From an uncultured Corynebacterium sp. (lineage in GTDB: Bacteria > Actinomycetota > Actinomycetes > Mycobacteriales > Mycobacteriaceae), in assembly GCA_943914465.1 (NCBI GenBank), contig CALUCD010000005.1:62001-126000 (forward strand): a DNA stretch of 64,000 nt. The letters run 5' to 3'. Shown in pieces: positions 19,141 through 28,036 of the stretch; the first letter of the stretch is position 1; the number at the start of each line of letters is the position of its first letter. Position numbers and translations under genes: made by a program. The notes below the pieces were generated by a model. It was not told where the DNA came from. It made no database searches and worked only from the letters and a program-made list of their open reading frames with translations.

Positions 19141-19761
19141 CTATCTCCTCACGATCCGGATCAAGGTGGTCGGCTGCTCTAATACGGATTCACCCGCATG
19201 GAAAATCTCGGCGTGCGTGCCCCCCGCGGCATCGATCTCAGCAGCGTCGCGTTCAAGCTCTTCGCGTACCGACGCCCCCTTCATCGCCACCATCACCCCA
19301 CCGGCACGCACCAGGGGCAATGACCATCCAGCGAGTTTGCCCAGCGGCGCGACCGCTCGCGATGTGACCGCGTCATACGTCTCAGGTGGCTGTTCTTCCG
19401 CACGCCCCCTGATCACATCAACGTTGTCCAGCCCAAGCTCTTCAACGACCTCCGTGAGGTAGGTTGCCCGCTTGAGTAAGGGCTCGATCAACGTGACGCG
19501 CAAATCTGGACGAGCAAGCGCAAGTGGCACACCCGGTAAGCCTGCGCCAGAGCCGATGTCGGCAACACGTAAACCCGGCTCAAACGCCTCCCCGATGACT
19601 CCGCAGTTCAAAATGTGACGCTCCCACAGCCGGTCGACTTCCTTCGGTCCGATGAAGCCCCGCTGCGCCGCGGTCTGTGCCAGCGACTCGTGGTACGCCT
19701 CGGCCAGCGCGGTGCGCTCACCGAAGACCTCCCGAGCCACGGCAGGGACCTCAACCGACAC
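19141..19761 (-). CDS. rsmG: 16S rRNA (guanine-527 N7) methyltransferase
   Basis: 206 residues of the GidB/RsmG family, which methylates G527 of 16S rRNA using SAM. The SAM-binding motif is VADIGSGAGLPGVPLA, followed by VTLIEPLLKRATYL and DAVTSRAVAPL, all signatures. In many bacteria loss of the gene gives low-level streptomycin resistance. It is the first gene of the rsmG-parA-parB run. The upstream jag gene that normally lies between rsmG and yidC is absent. Confidence 0.95.
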   Translation of the reverse strand: MSVEVPAVAREVFGERTALAEAYHESLAQTAAQRGFIGPKEVDRLWERHILNCGVIGEAFEPGLRVADIGSGAGLPGVPLALARPDLRVTLIEPLLKRATYLTEVVEELGLDNVDVIRGRAEEQPPETYDAVTSRAVAPLGKLAGWSLPLVRAGGVMVAMKGASVREELERDAAEIDAAGGTHAEIFHAGESVLEQPTTLIRIVRR

Positions 19762-20021
19762 AGCTGTCTGCTCCTTATGCTGCGGACATTATTAACCACA
19801 CCGACTCTAGTAAATCACTTGCCAACAGTGCAGATCGCCAACACCCTCAACCGGAGCACCACGTTATGACCATATCCGGGGTGTTCAGACAATCAGGCGC
19901 GCTGCGGGCGGTGCGCCTCGCTCTGGGGTGGCAGCGCTGACGTGACCGCCGTGACGGCCCGGGGCGGCACACGTGTGCGCCGCTCATCGGCGCTTGTGGG
20001 CGCGTCATCGCGCCGACTGTT
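19762..20021. other. Intergenic region where jag/khpB is expected
   Basis: 260 bases. In mycobacteria the KH/R3H RNA-binding protein Jag is encoded between yidC and rsmG. Here no frame with KH or R3H character is visible; the sequence contains GC-rich inverted segments such as the CGGCACACGTGTGCCG-like element near 19975-19990. It must include the rsmG promoter. Confidence 0.45.
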
Positions 20022-21008
20022 CTAGTTGTTCTTATTCTGCTGGTTCTTGCGCTGCTTCTTTGAGCGCTTATCCACCTTCCGCGCCCCCACCTGCGGAGCG
20101 GAAGCCCGCTTCGCCTCGCGCTTTGCTGCCTCTTCTTCAGCTTCTTCCTTATCCATCTTCTTGAACACGATGCGGGTTTGGAAGAACGTCCACACGTTAT
20201 TTGCAAGCATGTAGAACAACAGGCCAATGTGCCAGAGAAAACCCGAAGCCAGGATCATCGCGGGCATCAGCCACAGCATCATCTTGTTCATCATGCCCAT
20301 CTGGGCTTCCATCATTTGCGCCTGCTCGCCGGTCGGCGCAGCGACTTTGCCCGAGGCTCGGCGCTCGTTCTGGCGGTTGATTGAGATCCGGGCGTTGAGA
20401 TGGGTAAACAGTGCGGAAATCAGCACCAGCGGCAGACATACTGCGATGATGTGGGTGCGAGTCAGTTCGACGCCGGTAAAGGCCGCGAACGCTTCTTCCG
20501 GCATAGACATGTAGGCAGACAACGGCACACCGAAGAAGTGGGCATCGAGAAATGACTGCACATCGCTGGGCGGGAAGGCGTAGTTCGCAGTGGTTCGGTT
20601 CTCCTCAATACTCAAACCGGGCTGGTTCGGACCAGCGGTGCGGTTAAAGGAGCGCAGCACGTGGAACAAGCCTAAGAAGATCGGCAACTGCACAATTGGG
20701 ACAATGCAGCTGGCTAACGGATTGGTGCCCATCTCTTTGTAGAGTTTTTGGGTTTCCGCCGCCATTTTCTGCTGATCATTTTTGTACTTCTGGCGGATCT
20801 CTTGCATCCGTGGCTGCATTTCCTGCATCCTGCGCATGGAACGCATTTGGTTGACCATCGGTTTGATCAAGAAAATGCGCACGGTGCATGTCAGCAAGAT
20901 AATCGCCAGAATCCACGAGATACCGGCGTCTTTCGGAAAGATCAGTCCAACGGCTTCGTGCCAAAACCGCAGCACCCAGGAGATCGGTATGTAGATAAAA
21001 TTCAGCAC
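20022..21008 (-). CDS. yidC: Membrane protein insertase YidC
   Basis: 328 residues, a Gram-positive-type YidC (Oxa1 family) that inserts and folds membrane proteins with or without SecYEG. Membrane segments occur at the N-terminus (ISWILAIILLTCTVRIFLI), then a basic coiled hairpin (MRSMRRMQEMQPRMQEIRQK), NPLASCIVPIVQLPIFLGLF, and two further helices. The conserved positively charged groove residue is likely the Arg in CTVRIFL. The tail is strongly basic (KVDKRSKKQRKNQQNK), as expected for ribosome contact. It is in a run rpmH-rnpA-yidD-yidC. Confidence 0.95.
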   Translation of the reverse strand: MLNFIYIPISWVLRFWHEAVGLIFPKDAGISWILAIILLTCTVRIFLIKPMVNQMRSMRRMQEMQPRMQEIRQKYKNDQQKMAAETQKLYKEMGTNPLASCIVPIVQLPIFLGLFHVLRSFNRTAGPNQPGLSIEENRTTANYAFPPSDVQSFLDAHFFGVPLSAYMSMPEEAFAAFTGVELTRTHIIAVCLPLVLISALFTHLNARISINRQNERRASGKVAAPTGEQAQMMEAQMGMMNKMMLWLMPAMILASGFLWHIGLLFYMLANNVWTFFQTRIVFKKMDKEEAEEEAAKREAKRASAPQVGARKVDKRSKKQRKNQQNKNN

Positions 21009-21017
21009 AGCTCGCTG

Positions 21018-21317
21018 CTACTCCTCATCATTGCTTTCGTGCACGCTCCCCGGCACCGGGTCATAACCGCCAGGATGCCACGGCCCGCATTTGCACACAC
21101 GGGCAATTGCCAACATCCCACCGCGAAACGCGCCACGTCTAGACACTGCTTCCAGGGCGTACGCGCTGCATACCGGCATGAAGCGACAAGTGCCACCCAT
21201 CTTAAGGGGGGAGAGGTACTTTTGGTAACCGCGAATGAGCGCCACTACTGTCTTGGCAACCGCTCCATTGGCGGGCGGAATCTCAGCCCCGAGGAAGTTG
21301 TAGTAAGCCACCGTCAC
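21018..21317 (-). CDS. yidD: Membrane protein insertion efficiency factor YidD
   Basis: 99 residues of the YidD family, with LIRGYQKYLSPLKMGGTCRFMPVCSAYALEAVSRRGAFRG and the second half CKCGPWHPGGYDPV, the conserved Cys/Pro-rich signature. YidD is a peripheral membrane factor that aids YidC. The start overlaps the rnpA stop by 4 bases (ATGA), so the two are coupled; yidC follows after 9 bases. It is slightly longer at the N-terminus than typical homologues. Confidence 0.93.
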   Translation of the reverse strand: MTVAYYNFLGAEIPPANGAVAKTVVALIRGYQKYLSPLKMGGTCRFMPVCSAYALEAVSRRGAFRGGMLAIARVCKCGPWHPGGYDPVPGSVHESNDEE

Positions 21318-21688
21318 CCACCGGCTGCTTTCTTTTGCGCTTTCCGCAGCGCCGAACGGTAGTCTCGGGCAAGCTCAGCGCTGGTTGCGTTTGCAGCTGC
21401 CGGGAGCGCTCGCACAACCACGTCGTCTTCACGCTTCAGCGTATCGACGCTGCCATGCAGCACTACCCGCAACTTTCGCGACACCGCATGGCGCACTGTG
21501 GCATTTCCAACTTGCTTCGACACGATCAGACCAAATCGTGGGCCACCGAAGACCACTGGGGGATTGCCCGCTGCCACGTCTTTGCGATGGACGTGGACGA
21601 CAACAGTGCGTGACCCCGCTCGCACTCCACACCTCAAGACAGTTTGGAACTGCTCAGGAGAGGTGAGCTTGTGCGAACGGGGTAGCAC
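21314..21688 (-). CDS. rnpA: Ribonuclease P protein component
   Basis: 124 residues. RNase P protein assists the catalytic RNA in 5' maturation of tRNA. N-terminal MLPRSHKLTSPEQFQTVLRCG is the RNA-contacting start common to the family; FGLIVSKQVGNATVRHAVSRKLR carries the RNR-like signature, here in the variant VRHAVSRKLR. GTG 21688 lies 26 bases after the rpmH stop, the standard rpmH-rnpA arrangement. Confidence 0.94.
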   Translation of the reverse strand: MLPRSHKLTSPEQFQTVLRCGVRAGSRTVVVHVHRKDVAAGNPPVVFGGPRFGLIVSKQVGNATVRHAVSRKLRVVLHGSVDTLKREDDVVVRALPAAANATSAELARDYRSALRKAQKKAAGG

Positions 21689-21714
21689 CGCGGAATTTGG
21701 GTGAGGCGAATCGC

Positions 21715-21852
21715 CTACGCGGTCAGCTTCGCGCGGCCCTTTTTCCGGCGAGCAGACACGATGGCTCGGCCGGCGCGGGTGCTCATACGCGAGCGGAAAC
21801 CATGCTTGCGAGCTCGGCGGCGGTTATTCGGCTGGTACGTCCGCTTAGACAC
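21715..21852 (-). CDS. rpmH: 50S ribosomal protein L34
   Basis: A 45-residue very basic protein beginning MSKRTYQPNNRRRARKHGFR and ending GRAKLTA, the complete L34 signature. The start is GTG 21852 with AAGGAG about 9 bases upstream. It is transcribed away from dnaA, leaving an 800-base divergent region with DnaA boxes. Confidence 0.97.
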   Translation of the reverse strand: MSKRTYQPNNRRRARKHGFRSRMSTRAGRAIVSARRKKGRAKLTA

Positions 21853-22651
21853 GGAAAGACTCTCCTTGTGTAGTTACAGCAACAGCCTGCGCGGGCGTGC
21901 GCCAACGCGCGCACTCCCTCCCCGGGATGCAGGCCGCCACCAGTGACGGTATTCGAGATTGCGCATGAACATCGCGTGCACCGCCTTCGCCGGCATACCT
22001 TGCGCAGGCAGCCCGGGTTACGGGAAAGGCAATGCTCTCAAGCACAAGCGGAACCAAATCGGGACTGTCCCGCTGTGTCAGACATGCCAAGGGTACGCGA
22101 CCGCCACTCAGGGGAACAAATCGAGCCGCGTTCCTGGCCCCGCGGAAAATGGTGTACCCCCGGAATGACACTGACGTGATTTAGCGGCCCCCGGCATTGC
22201 GATAGCAACACGTCCTGCGGCGGGGTGCTGCGCCCGAGAAAACAGCTTCGGTTGGATAAACAGACGACAAGTTATCCACAGGGGTGCGTGGAAGAGTTTT
22301 TCTAGACATCGCAAGGTCGACGCGGTAACAATGTTGCATCCCCACAATGTGGTACGCCGCGAGGCCCCAGGGCTGTGGAGAACTGTGAAGTATACGTTGA
22401 ACCTTTCATCGTGATTTCAACAATGGTGCAGGTCAGTGTAGTATTTCTCAGTCAGTACGTTTTCCACAATCCGTTGAGCCCCTGTGGACAACCCAAGCGG
22501 TTTGAGTTGTCCACACCTGTATATAACTCTGTGGAACAACAGGCGAGGATGCATTTTTGTCTCTCGGTCCCCTGTGGATCGCCATGGGTATACATACATA
22601 CGTTGACGGCTGTCATATATATCTACCAACAAGCGAGGAGGAGCAGACGCG
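21853..22651. promoter_or_regulatory. rpmH-dnaA divergent regulatory region with DnaA boxes
   Basis: 799 bases without a gene. It contains DnaA-box-like 9-mers TTATCCACA (22272-22280), TTTTCCACA (22460-22468), TGTGGACAA (22483-22491, reverse) and TTGTCCACA (22507-22515), clustered in the dnaA-proximal half, plus an AT-rich segment at 22588-22625. This fits autoregulation of dnaA and may form part of the bipartite origin. The rpmH operon promoter must lie at the other end. Confidence 0.75.
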
Positions 22652-24316
22652 GTGGTCGACCCGCAGCTAGACGCGCTTTGGCGCGATGTTGTCTCTGACT
22701 TGCTGCAACTTTCAGAGCGGCCGAACTCATCCGTGCCCACACTGACGCATCAGCAACGCGCATATCTCCAGCTCGTGAAACCAGTGATTTTCGTCAACGG
22801 CTACGCCGTCTTGTCTGCACCTCACGCGGCCGCAAAGAGCGTGGTGGAGGAGTCACTGGCGCCGCACATCACCACCCTGCTCCAGTCCTATCTGCACGTC
22901 CCGTGCACATTAGCGGTCTCGATCGCAGCTGAACCGCTGCAAACACCCGATTCGCAATCGGCTCAACCACTGGTGGAAGAGCCTCACGTTGCTGAGGCGC
23001 CGCCTGAACCCCCGATGACGACCCAGTCCCACCCGGCCGCTGCGTCAGCTATCCCTGAGGTTGCACCTGGAACCACCCAACCGTTGCCGACAGCGCAGGA
23101 GTGGGGCACGACGTCACGGGACCACGTCCCCATGGGGCTCGATGAACTTGCGGAGATGCACGCGCGCCAGCTAGATGCTCAGTCGGGCGCGTCAACGAAC
23201 TCCTCGCATGAGAGCTCCGCACACCCGACGGTGCCGCAGCGAATCCCACGTGAAAAGCCTGCTCACGATCCAGATCGGGAAGCCAGTCTGAACCCGAAGT
23301 ACACGTTCGAGAATTTCGTGATCGGGTCGTCGAACCGCTTCGCCAACGGCGCCGCAGTGGCGGTGGCGGAAAATCCGGCGCGCGCCTACAACCCTTTGTT
23401 CATCTGGGGTGGATCCGGACTGGGCAAAACACACCTTCTCCATGCGGCCGGCAACTACGCGCAGGTGCTGCAGCCGAGTTTGCGGATCAAGTACGTCTCT
23501 TCTGAAGAATTCACCAACGATTACATCAACTCCGTTCGCGATGACCGGCAGGAATCATTCAAACGGCGGTATCGCCACCTCGATATTTTGATGGTGGATG
23601 ACATTCAGTTCCTTGAAGGCAAAGAGGGCACCCAAGAGGAGTTCTTTCACACCTTCAACGCCCTCCACCAGCAGAATAAACAGATCATCTTGTCCTCAGA
23701 CCGCCCGCCGAAGCAGCTGACCACGCTGGAGGATCGGCTGCGCACCCGGTTTGAAGGCGGCTTAATCACCGACGTGCAGCCACCAGATCTGGAGACGCGG
23801 ATCGCCATTTTGCTGAAGAAAGCAGCAGCGGATGGGACGCAGGTCAGCCATAGTGTGCTGGAACTCATTGCCTCCCAATTTGAGTCTTCAATTCGTGAGC
23901 TTGAAGGGGCGCTGATCAGGGTCTCTGCGTACTCGTCGCTGATCAACGAACCGATCACGATGGAAGTAGCCCAGGTGGCACTGCGCGACATCTTGCCGGA
24001 TGAGGGCGATGTCAACATCACTGCCGCCACCATTAAGGAAGCAGCTGCAGAGTACTTCCAGGTCTCTATGGATCAGCTCACTGGAGCAGGCAAAACCCGC
24101 AACGTCGCGCACGCGCGCCAAATCGCGATGTATCTATGTCGCGAGTTGACCGATTTGTCATTGCCGAAGATTGGCGACGAGTTCGGGGGCAAGGACCACA
24201 CCACGGTGATGTACGCGGACCGCAAGATCCGGAAAGAGATGACGGAGAACCGCGGGACGTATGACGAGATCCAGGAGCTGACTCAGCTCGTCAAAAACCG
24301 CGCCCGCAGCCGGTAG
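22652..24316 (+). CDS. dnaA: Chromosomal replication initiator DnaA
   Basis: 554 residues. Domain I (about 1-90) mediates oligomerisation. Domain II (about 90-220) is a long Pro/Ser/Ala-rich linker that makes the protein longer than E. coli DnaA. Domain III is AAA+ with Walker A GGSGLGKTHLLHA near 253 and Walker B LDILMVDDIQFL near 310. Domain IV carries the DnaA-box-binding helix with GGKDHTTVMYADRKI near 512. GTG 22652 follows GAGGAGG at 22635-22641. DnaA boxes flank the gene on both sides. Confidence 0.97.
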   Translation: MVDPQLDALWRDVVSDLLQLSERPNSSVPTLTHQQRAYLQLVKPVIFVNGYAVLSAPHAAAKSVVEESLAPHITTLLQSYLHVPCTLAVSIAAEPLQTPDSQSAQPLVEEPHVAEAPPEPPMTTQSHPAAASAIPEVAPGTTQPLPTAQEWGTTSRDHVPMGLDELAEMHARQLDAQSGASTNSSHESSAHPTVPQRIPREKPAHDPDREASLNPKYTFENFVIGSSNRFANGAAVAVAENPARAYNPLFIWGGSGLGKTHLLHAAGNYAQVLQPSLRIKYVSSEEFTNDYINSVRDDRQESFKRRYRHLDILMVDDIQFLEGKEGTQEEFFHTFNALHQQNKQIILSSDRPPKQLTTLEDRLRTRFEGGLITDVQPPDLETRIAILLKKAAADGTQVSHSVLELIASQFESSIRELEGALIRVSAYSSLINEPITMEVAQVALRDILPDEGDVNITAATIKEAAAEYFQVSMDQLTGAGKTRNVAHARQIAMYLCRELTDLSLPKIGDEFGGKDHTTVMYADRKIRKEMTENRGTYDEIQELTQLVKNRARSR

Positions 24317-24889
24317 ACACGGTCACCTTCGCTGGGCGCTGCATCGCTCAATGCACGCGATTTTTCACTACCTACGCAGATCACGGCATGAACCGAACTT
24401 TTCACAGACCTATCCACACCTGTGTAATTACGTCGCTGTAACCATATGATATGCCTCACATGAAATGCAGATGACAACAATTCGTGGTTGGGGAGAAGTC
24501 AGTCATCTGGTGTGAAGAAAAGGTGCAGTGTTGCGGGGGAGCCTGTGGAGTACGCCTCGGGCGCGAAAACCATCCACAGGCGAGGCGAGTTACCCACAGG
24601 TTATCCACACTGGCTGTCACACCACTGAACCCTGTTGCGACCATAGGAAACTGTCAACACTTCACAGATTGCACAGTCCCTACTATTACTACCAACTCTT
24701 TTCCTTGAATTAACCAATAGAAAGAGAGGGTGTGCACATTGTCCGGGCCGAACGATGCGACTGCTGCACGCGCGTCGACCGCCTCGTACGGAAGTGCCAA
24801 AGAGGTGCACGCAGCTTTATGAAAAATCGCTCGCGCCCGCCTAAAGTGAGAGCGGTTGAGTCGAGCAATCAGAGGGAGCACTGCGCGCC
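24317..24889. other. oriC: Origin of replication (oriC) between dnaA and dnaN
   Basis: 573 non-coding bases between dnaA and dnaN, the standard actinobacterial oriC site. DnaA-box-like sites include CTATCCACA (24410-24418), CCATCCACA (24570-24578), TTACCCACA (24590-24598) and TTATCCACA (24601-24609), the last being a perfect consensus. AT-rich stretches at about 24421-24480 and 24675-24720 are candidates for strand opening. The coding strands switch around here: genes left of dnaA are mostly minus and genes right mostly plus, in line with bidirectional forks. Confidence 0.85.
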
Positions 24890-26089
24890 ATGGGAGAAGG
24901 CAACCTTGACAACGCCGTGTCATTTCGTGTCCACAAAGAGGATCTTTCGGATGCGGTCGCATGGGTCGCCCGGAGTTTGCCCACCAAGAACACTCAACCA
25001 ATCCTGCGGGCAGTGGTGATCACTGCCGATGATGCAGGTCTTGAGCTCGCTGGGTTCGACTATGAAGTCTCCAGCCGGGTGCGCATCGGCGCAGAGGTTG
25101 ACCAACCCGGACGGATTGCCGTTGCTGGCAAACTCCTCGCCGACATCGTGTCCAACATGCCGAATAAGCCGGTTGAAGTCACAACCGCGAACACTAAATT
25201 GCAGCTTCACGGTGGATCTGCACGCTTTGAGCTGCCGTTGATGTCACTGGATGACTATCCGCAGTTGCCTCAGCTACCTGAGGTCACGGGAAAAATCTCA
25301 CCGGCTGCGCTGAGCGGGGCGGTCACGCAAGTGGCGGCAGCAGCGGGGCGCGATGACACGTTGCCAATGCTCACCGGTATCCACATGGAAATTCAGGACA
25401 ACCGCCTGCAGCTAACCGCCACGGACCGGTTCCGTTTGGCGCTTCGCTCACTGGAGTGGGAGCCGGTTGCACAGGGCGTGGAAGCCAAACTTCTAATTCC
25501 AGCCAAAACGCTGTTGGATAATGCGCGAACTTTGGATACCAGCATTGACGATCCGGTAGAGATTGCCGTAGGAGCGGCGGGCAACGTCGGCGGTGAGGGG
25601 CTATTCGGCCTGCACACAGGCAACCGCGAGACCACGACGCGGCTGCTTGACGCAGACTTTCCGAATGTCGCACCCCTGCTGCCGAAATCTCATACTTCAA
25701 TTGCGACGGTCGAGGTTGCGCCGCTTTTAGAATCGATTCGGCGCGTTTCGCTCGTCGCTGACCGCAATGCCCAGATCCGGTTGCAGTTTCGGCATGGTGA
25801 GCTGGCGCTGCACGCATCGGGGGCTGACTCTGGTGAGGCTCAGGAGACGCTGCCGGCGGCATTTAGTGGTGCCGAGGAGCTGCTCATCGCCTTCAACGCG
25901 GGCTATTTGCGCGACGGCTTGGCCGTGATCGGTACTGACCGCGCGATGTTCGGGTTCACTGAAGCTTCCCGGCCGGCGATTTTGATTCCGGAGCCGGATG
26001 AATTGCCGGAAGCCGCGGCAGATGGCACGTTCCCCACCCCGCAGACTCACTTCACCTACCTGCTCATGCCAGTGCGCCTGCCCGGATAA
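24890..26089 (+). CDS. dnaN: DNA polymerase III beta sliding clamp
   Basis: 399 residues forming three similar domains of about 125 residues each (1-125, 130-250, 255-395), the ring-forming beta clamp. Signatures include WVARSLPTKNTQPILRAVVI in domain 1, ATDRFRLALRSLEW in domain 2 and the C-terminal YLLMPVRLPG that is characteristic of clamps (hydrophobic pocket binding polymerase peptides). The ATG is about 12 bases after GAGGGAG. recF starts 4 bases after its stop, so the two are co-transcribed. Confidence 0.97.
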   Translation: MGEGNLDNAVSFRVHKEDLSDAVAWVARSLPTKNTQPILRAVVITADDAGLELAGFDYEVSSRVRIGAEVDQPGRIAVAGKLLADIVSNMPNKPVEVTTANTKLQLHGGSARFELPLMSLDDYPQLPQLPEVTGKISPAALSGAVTQVAAAAGRDDTLPMLTGIHMEIQDNRLQLTATDRFRLALRSLEWEPVAQGVEAKLLIPAKTLLDNARTLDTSIDDPVEIAVGAAGNVGGEGLFGLHTGNRETTTRLLDADFPNVAPLLPKSHTSIATVEVAPLLESIRRVSLVADRNAQIRLQFRHGELALHASGADSGEAQETLPAAFSGAEELLIAFNAGYLRDGLAVIGTDRAMFGFTEASRPAILIPEPDELPEAAADGTFPTPQTHFTYLLMPVRLPG

Positions 26090-26093
26090 CCCG

Positions 26094-27278
26094 GTGTTTG
26101 TCAAGGAACTTGACCTGCGGGATTTTCGCTCATGGCCGCAACTGCACCTCGAGCTGGATCCCGGTGTCACGGTATTTTCGGGGCGTAATGGGCATGGCAA
26201 AACCAACATTGTTGAGGCGGTGTATTACACCTCTGCGTTGCGCAGTCATCGGGTGTCGGGAGACGGGCCGTTGATCAGGGCGTCGACAAGCAATGCTCGA
26301 ATTTCCGCAACGACGGTCAACGCGGGGCGGGAACTGACAACGCATGTGTTGGTGCAGTCGAGCGGGCCGAATCAAGCGCAGATTAACCGGACGCGGTTGA
26401 AATCGACGCGCGAGCTATTGGGGGTACTGCGCGCGGTGATGTTTTGCCCCGAGGATCTGCGGCTTGTCGGCGGGGAGCCGGCGGAGCGCCGCCGGTTTCT
26501 TGATGATCTTGCGGCGATGCGCAGCCCCCGGTTTGGTGGGGCACGCGCCGAGTATGACCGGGTGCTTCGGCAGCGCAATGCGCTGCTGCGAACGTCCAAT
26601 ATGGCATTGCGTCGCGGGTATGCGGATGATGCCGGCGCGAGCGCACTGAGCACGCTCGATGCGTGGGATACGCAATTAGCCGCTCATGGCAGTGCGCTCA
26701 TCGCCGGTCGCATGCAGCTGGTCAGCGAGTTGAGTCCGCGAATTACTGAAGCGTATGCGGCGGTGGCGCCGGAATCGCGGGCGGCGTCGGTACACATGAA
26801 ATCCACGCTCGATGAAGCAGTGAATGCGCTTGCTGGGCAGAGCGCGCCAGATCCCGAGATTTACGCTGCTGCAATGCTCAGTGAACTGGGTAAACGCCGC
26901 AAAGAAGAGATTGATCGTGGCACAACGCTCGTCGGCCCGCACCGCGATGATCTTGTGCTCATGCTCGGCGATACGCCTGCGAAGGGCTACGCTTCCCACG
27001 GCGAGACCTGGTCGTACGCGCTTGCGCTGCATTTGGCGGAATACCGCTTGTTGGCTGCCGAAGGCTCAGACCCGGTGCTCATTCTTGATGACGTGTTTGC
27101 GGAGCTCGACGCCAAGCGCCGTGAGCGCCTCGTTGGGGTGGCGCAAGGTGCGGAGCAGGTGCTTATCACCGCCGCCGTCGGCGACGATCTGCCAACTAAC
27201 CTCGACAATGCTGTCTCAGCGCGCTACACGGTGACAATGGAGGAGGGGGAAAGTTCCATTGAGCGATCTCGTTCGTGA
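26094..27278 (+). CDS. recF: DNA replication and repair protein RecF
   Basis: 394 residues. RecF is an SMC-like ATPase that helps load RecA at gaps. Walker A is FSGRNGHGKTNIVEAVYY near residue 30; the LRLVGGEPAERRRFLDDL segment is family-typical; the C-terminal half has LVGPHRDDL, the ABC signature and Walker B in LILDDVFAELD. GTG 26094 (VFVKELDLRDFRSW) is the true start; the open frame to 25998 is overlap with dnaN. The 3' end overlaps dciA by 20 bases. Confidence 0.96.
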   Translation: MFVKELDLRDFRSWPQLHLELDPGVTVFSGRNGHGKTNIVEAVYYTSALRSHRVSGDGPLIRASTSNARISATTVNAGRELTTHVLVQSSGPNQAQINRTRLKSTRELLGVLRAVMFCPEDLRLVGGEPAERRRFLDDLAAMRSPRFGGARAEYDRVLRQRNALLRTSNMALRRGYADDAGASALSTLDAWDTQLAAHGSALIAGRMQLVSELSPRITEAYAAVAPESRAASVHMKSTLDEAVNALAGQSAPDPEIYAAAMLSELGKRRKEEIDRGTTLVGPHRDDLVLMLGDTPAKGYASHGETWSYALALHLAEYRLLAAEGSDPVLILDDVFAELDAKRRERLVGVAQGAEQVLITAAVGDDLPTNLDNAVSARYTVTMEEGESSIERSRS

Positions 27279-27870
27279 AACGTTTGCCACGGTGCGTGAA
27301 ATGGCGCGTCGCCGCGGCGGCCCGGTGCCTGATCTGTCGCGCCAAGGTGTTGCTGCCGTGCCGCGCCGCAGCCGGGGTAAAGCACTGATCTCTGCTCCCA
27401 CGTCGGCGCGTGTCCCTGGGCTTTCGCTTGTCGACGCGGACGTGAACCCCCAACCCCCTCGCCGTGCCACCCGCGGCCAACCGACAGGACTTGATGGGCG
27501 GGCAATTCCGCGGGGATATCGCGTCAACTCCTTTGGTGCACTGTTGGGCAAGGAGATCCGCCAGCGCGATTGGATAGAGAACATGGCCTACGGGTGGGTG
27601 ATGGGCAACTGGGGCTGGCTGGTGGGTCCGAAAATTGCGCAACACACGACCGTGTCTGCAATTAGCGCAGGTGAGGTGCATGTTGAATGCGACACCACCG
27701 CCTGGGCCACGGAGTTGCGACACATGCAACCGACGGTGCTGAAAACAATTGCGGACAAAGTCGGACCTGATGTGATCATGCGGCTACACATTTCGGGCCC
27801 AAAAGTGAAGTCTTGGCGCAAGGGTCCGTTGCACGTGCCCGGGCGCGGCCCGCGCGATACCTACGGCTAG
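27259..27870 (+). CDS. dciA: DciA-type helicase loader (DUF721)
   Basis: 203 residues. The C-terminal half (about 90-180) is the DUF721/DciA domain, with WGWLVGPKIAQHTTVSAI and VHVECDTTAWATELRHMQ. DciA loads or activates the DnaB helicase in bacteria lacking DnaC/DnaI. The N-terminal half is basic and disordered (RRRGG, PRRSRGK). The start is TTG 27259 inside the end of recF, with GGAGGGGG upstream, so translation is coupled to RecF. It corresponds to Rv0004 of mycobacteria. Confidence 0.9.
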   Translation: MSDLVRETFATVREMARRRGGPVPDLSRQGVAAVPRRSRGKALISAPTSARVPGLSLVDADVNPQPPRRATRGQPTGLDGRAIPRGYRVNSFGALLGKEIRQRDWIENMAYGWVMGNWGWLVGPKIAQHTTVSAISAGEVHVECDTTAWATELRHMQPTVLKTIADKVGPDVIMRLHISGPKVKSWRKGPLHVPGRGPRDTYG

Positions 27871-28036
27871 GGCTTTCCATTACTCTCGATCGGCCCGGAT
27901 TTTCACAACAAATATCCACAACCCTGAAATCGGCCCGGAAACACCCCTTAGACGCGATCAAGCGCTACAGAGACAGATCCCCTAGGGGTGTAATATAAAT
28001 CGGGTTAAACCGCTTTATAGAGGAGTGTCTTTTTCC
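27871..28036. promoter_or_regulatory. gyrB promoter region with direct repeats and a DnaA-like box
   Basis: 166 bases. Two exact copies of ATCGGCCCGGA lie at 27889-27899 and 27929-27939, 40 bases apart, with ATATCCACA (27912-27920, DnaA-box-like) between them. A CCCCTAGGGG palindrome (27979-27988) is followed by a TAATATAAAT -10-like element at about 27991-28000. This arrangement suggests control of gyrB transcription, but no factor can be named. Confidence 0.5.

Noticed and set aside
22000..28000. parS sites near the origin
   Set aside because: Only half-matches such as CCCACGTGAAAA near 23248 were seen; none reaches the full TGTTTCACGTGAAACA palindrome. A pattern search is needed before any claim.
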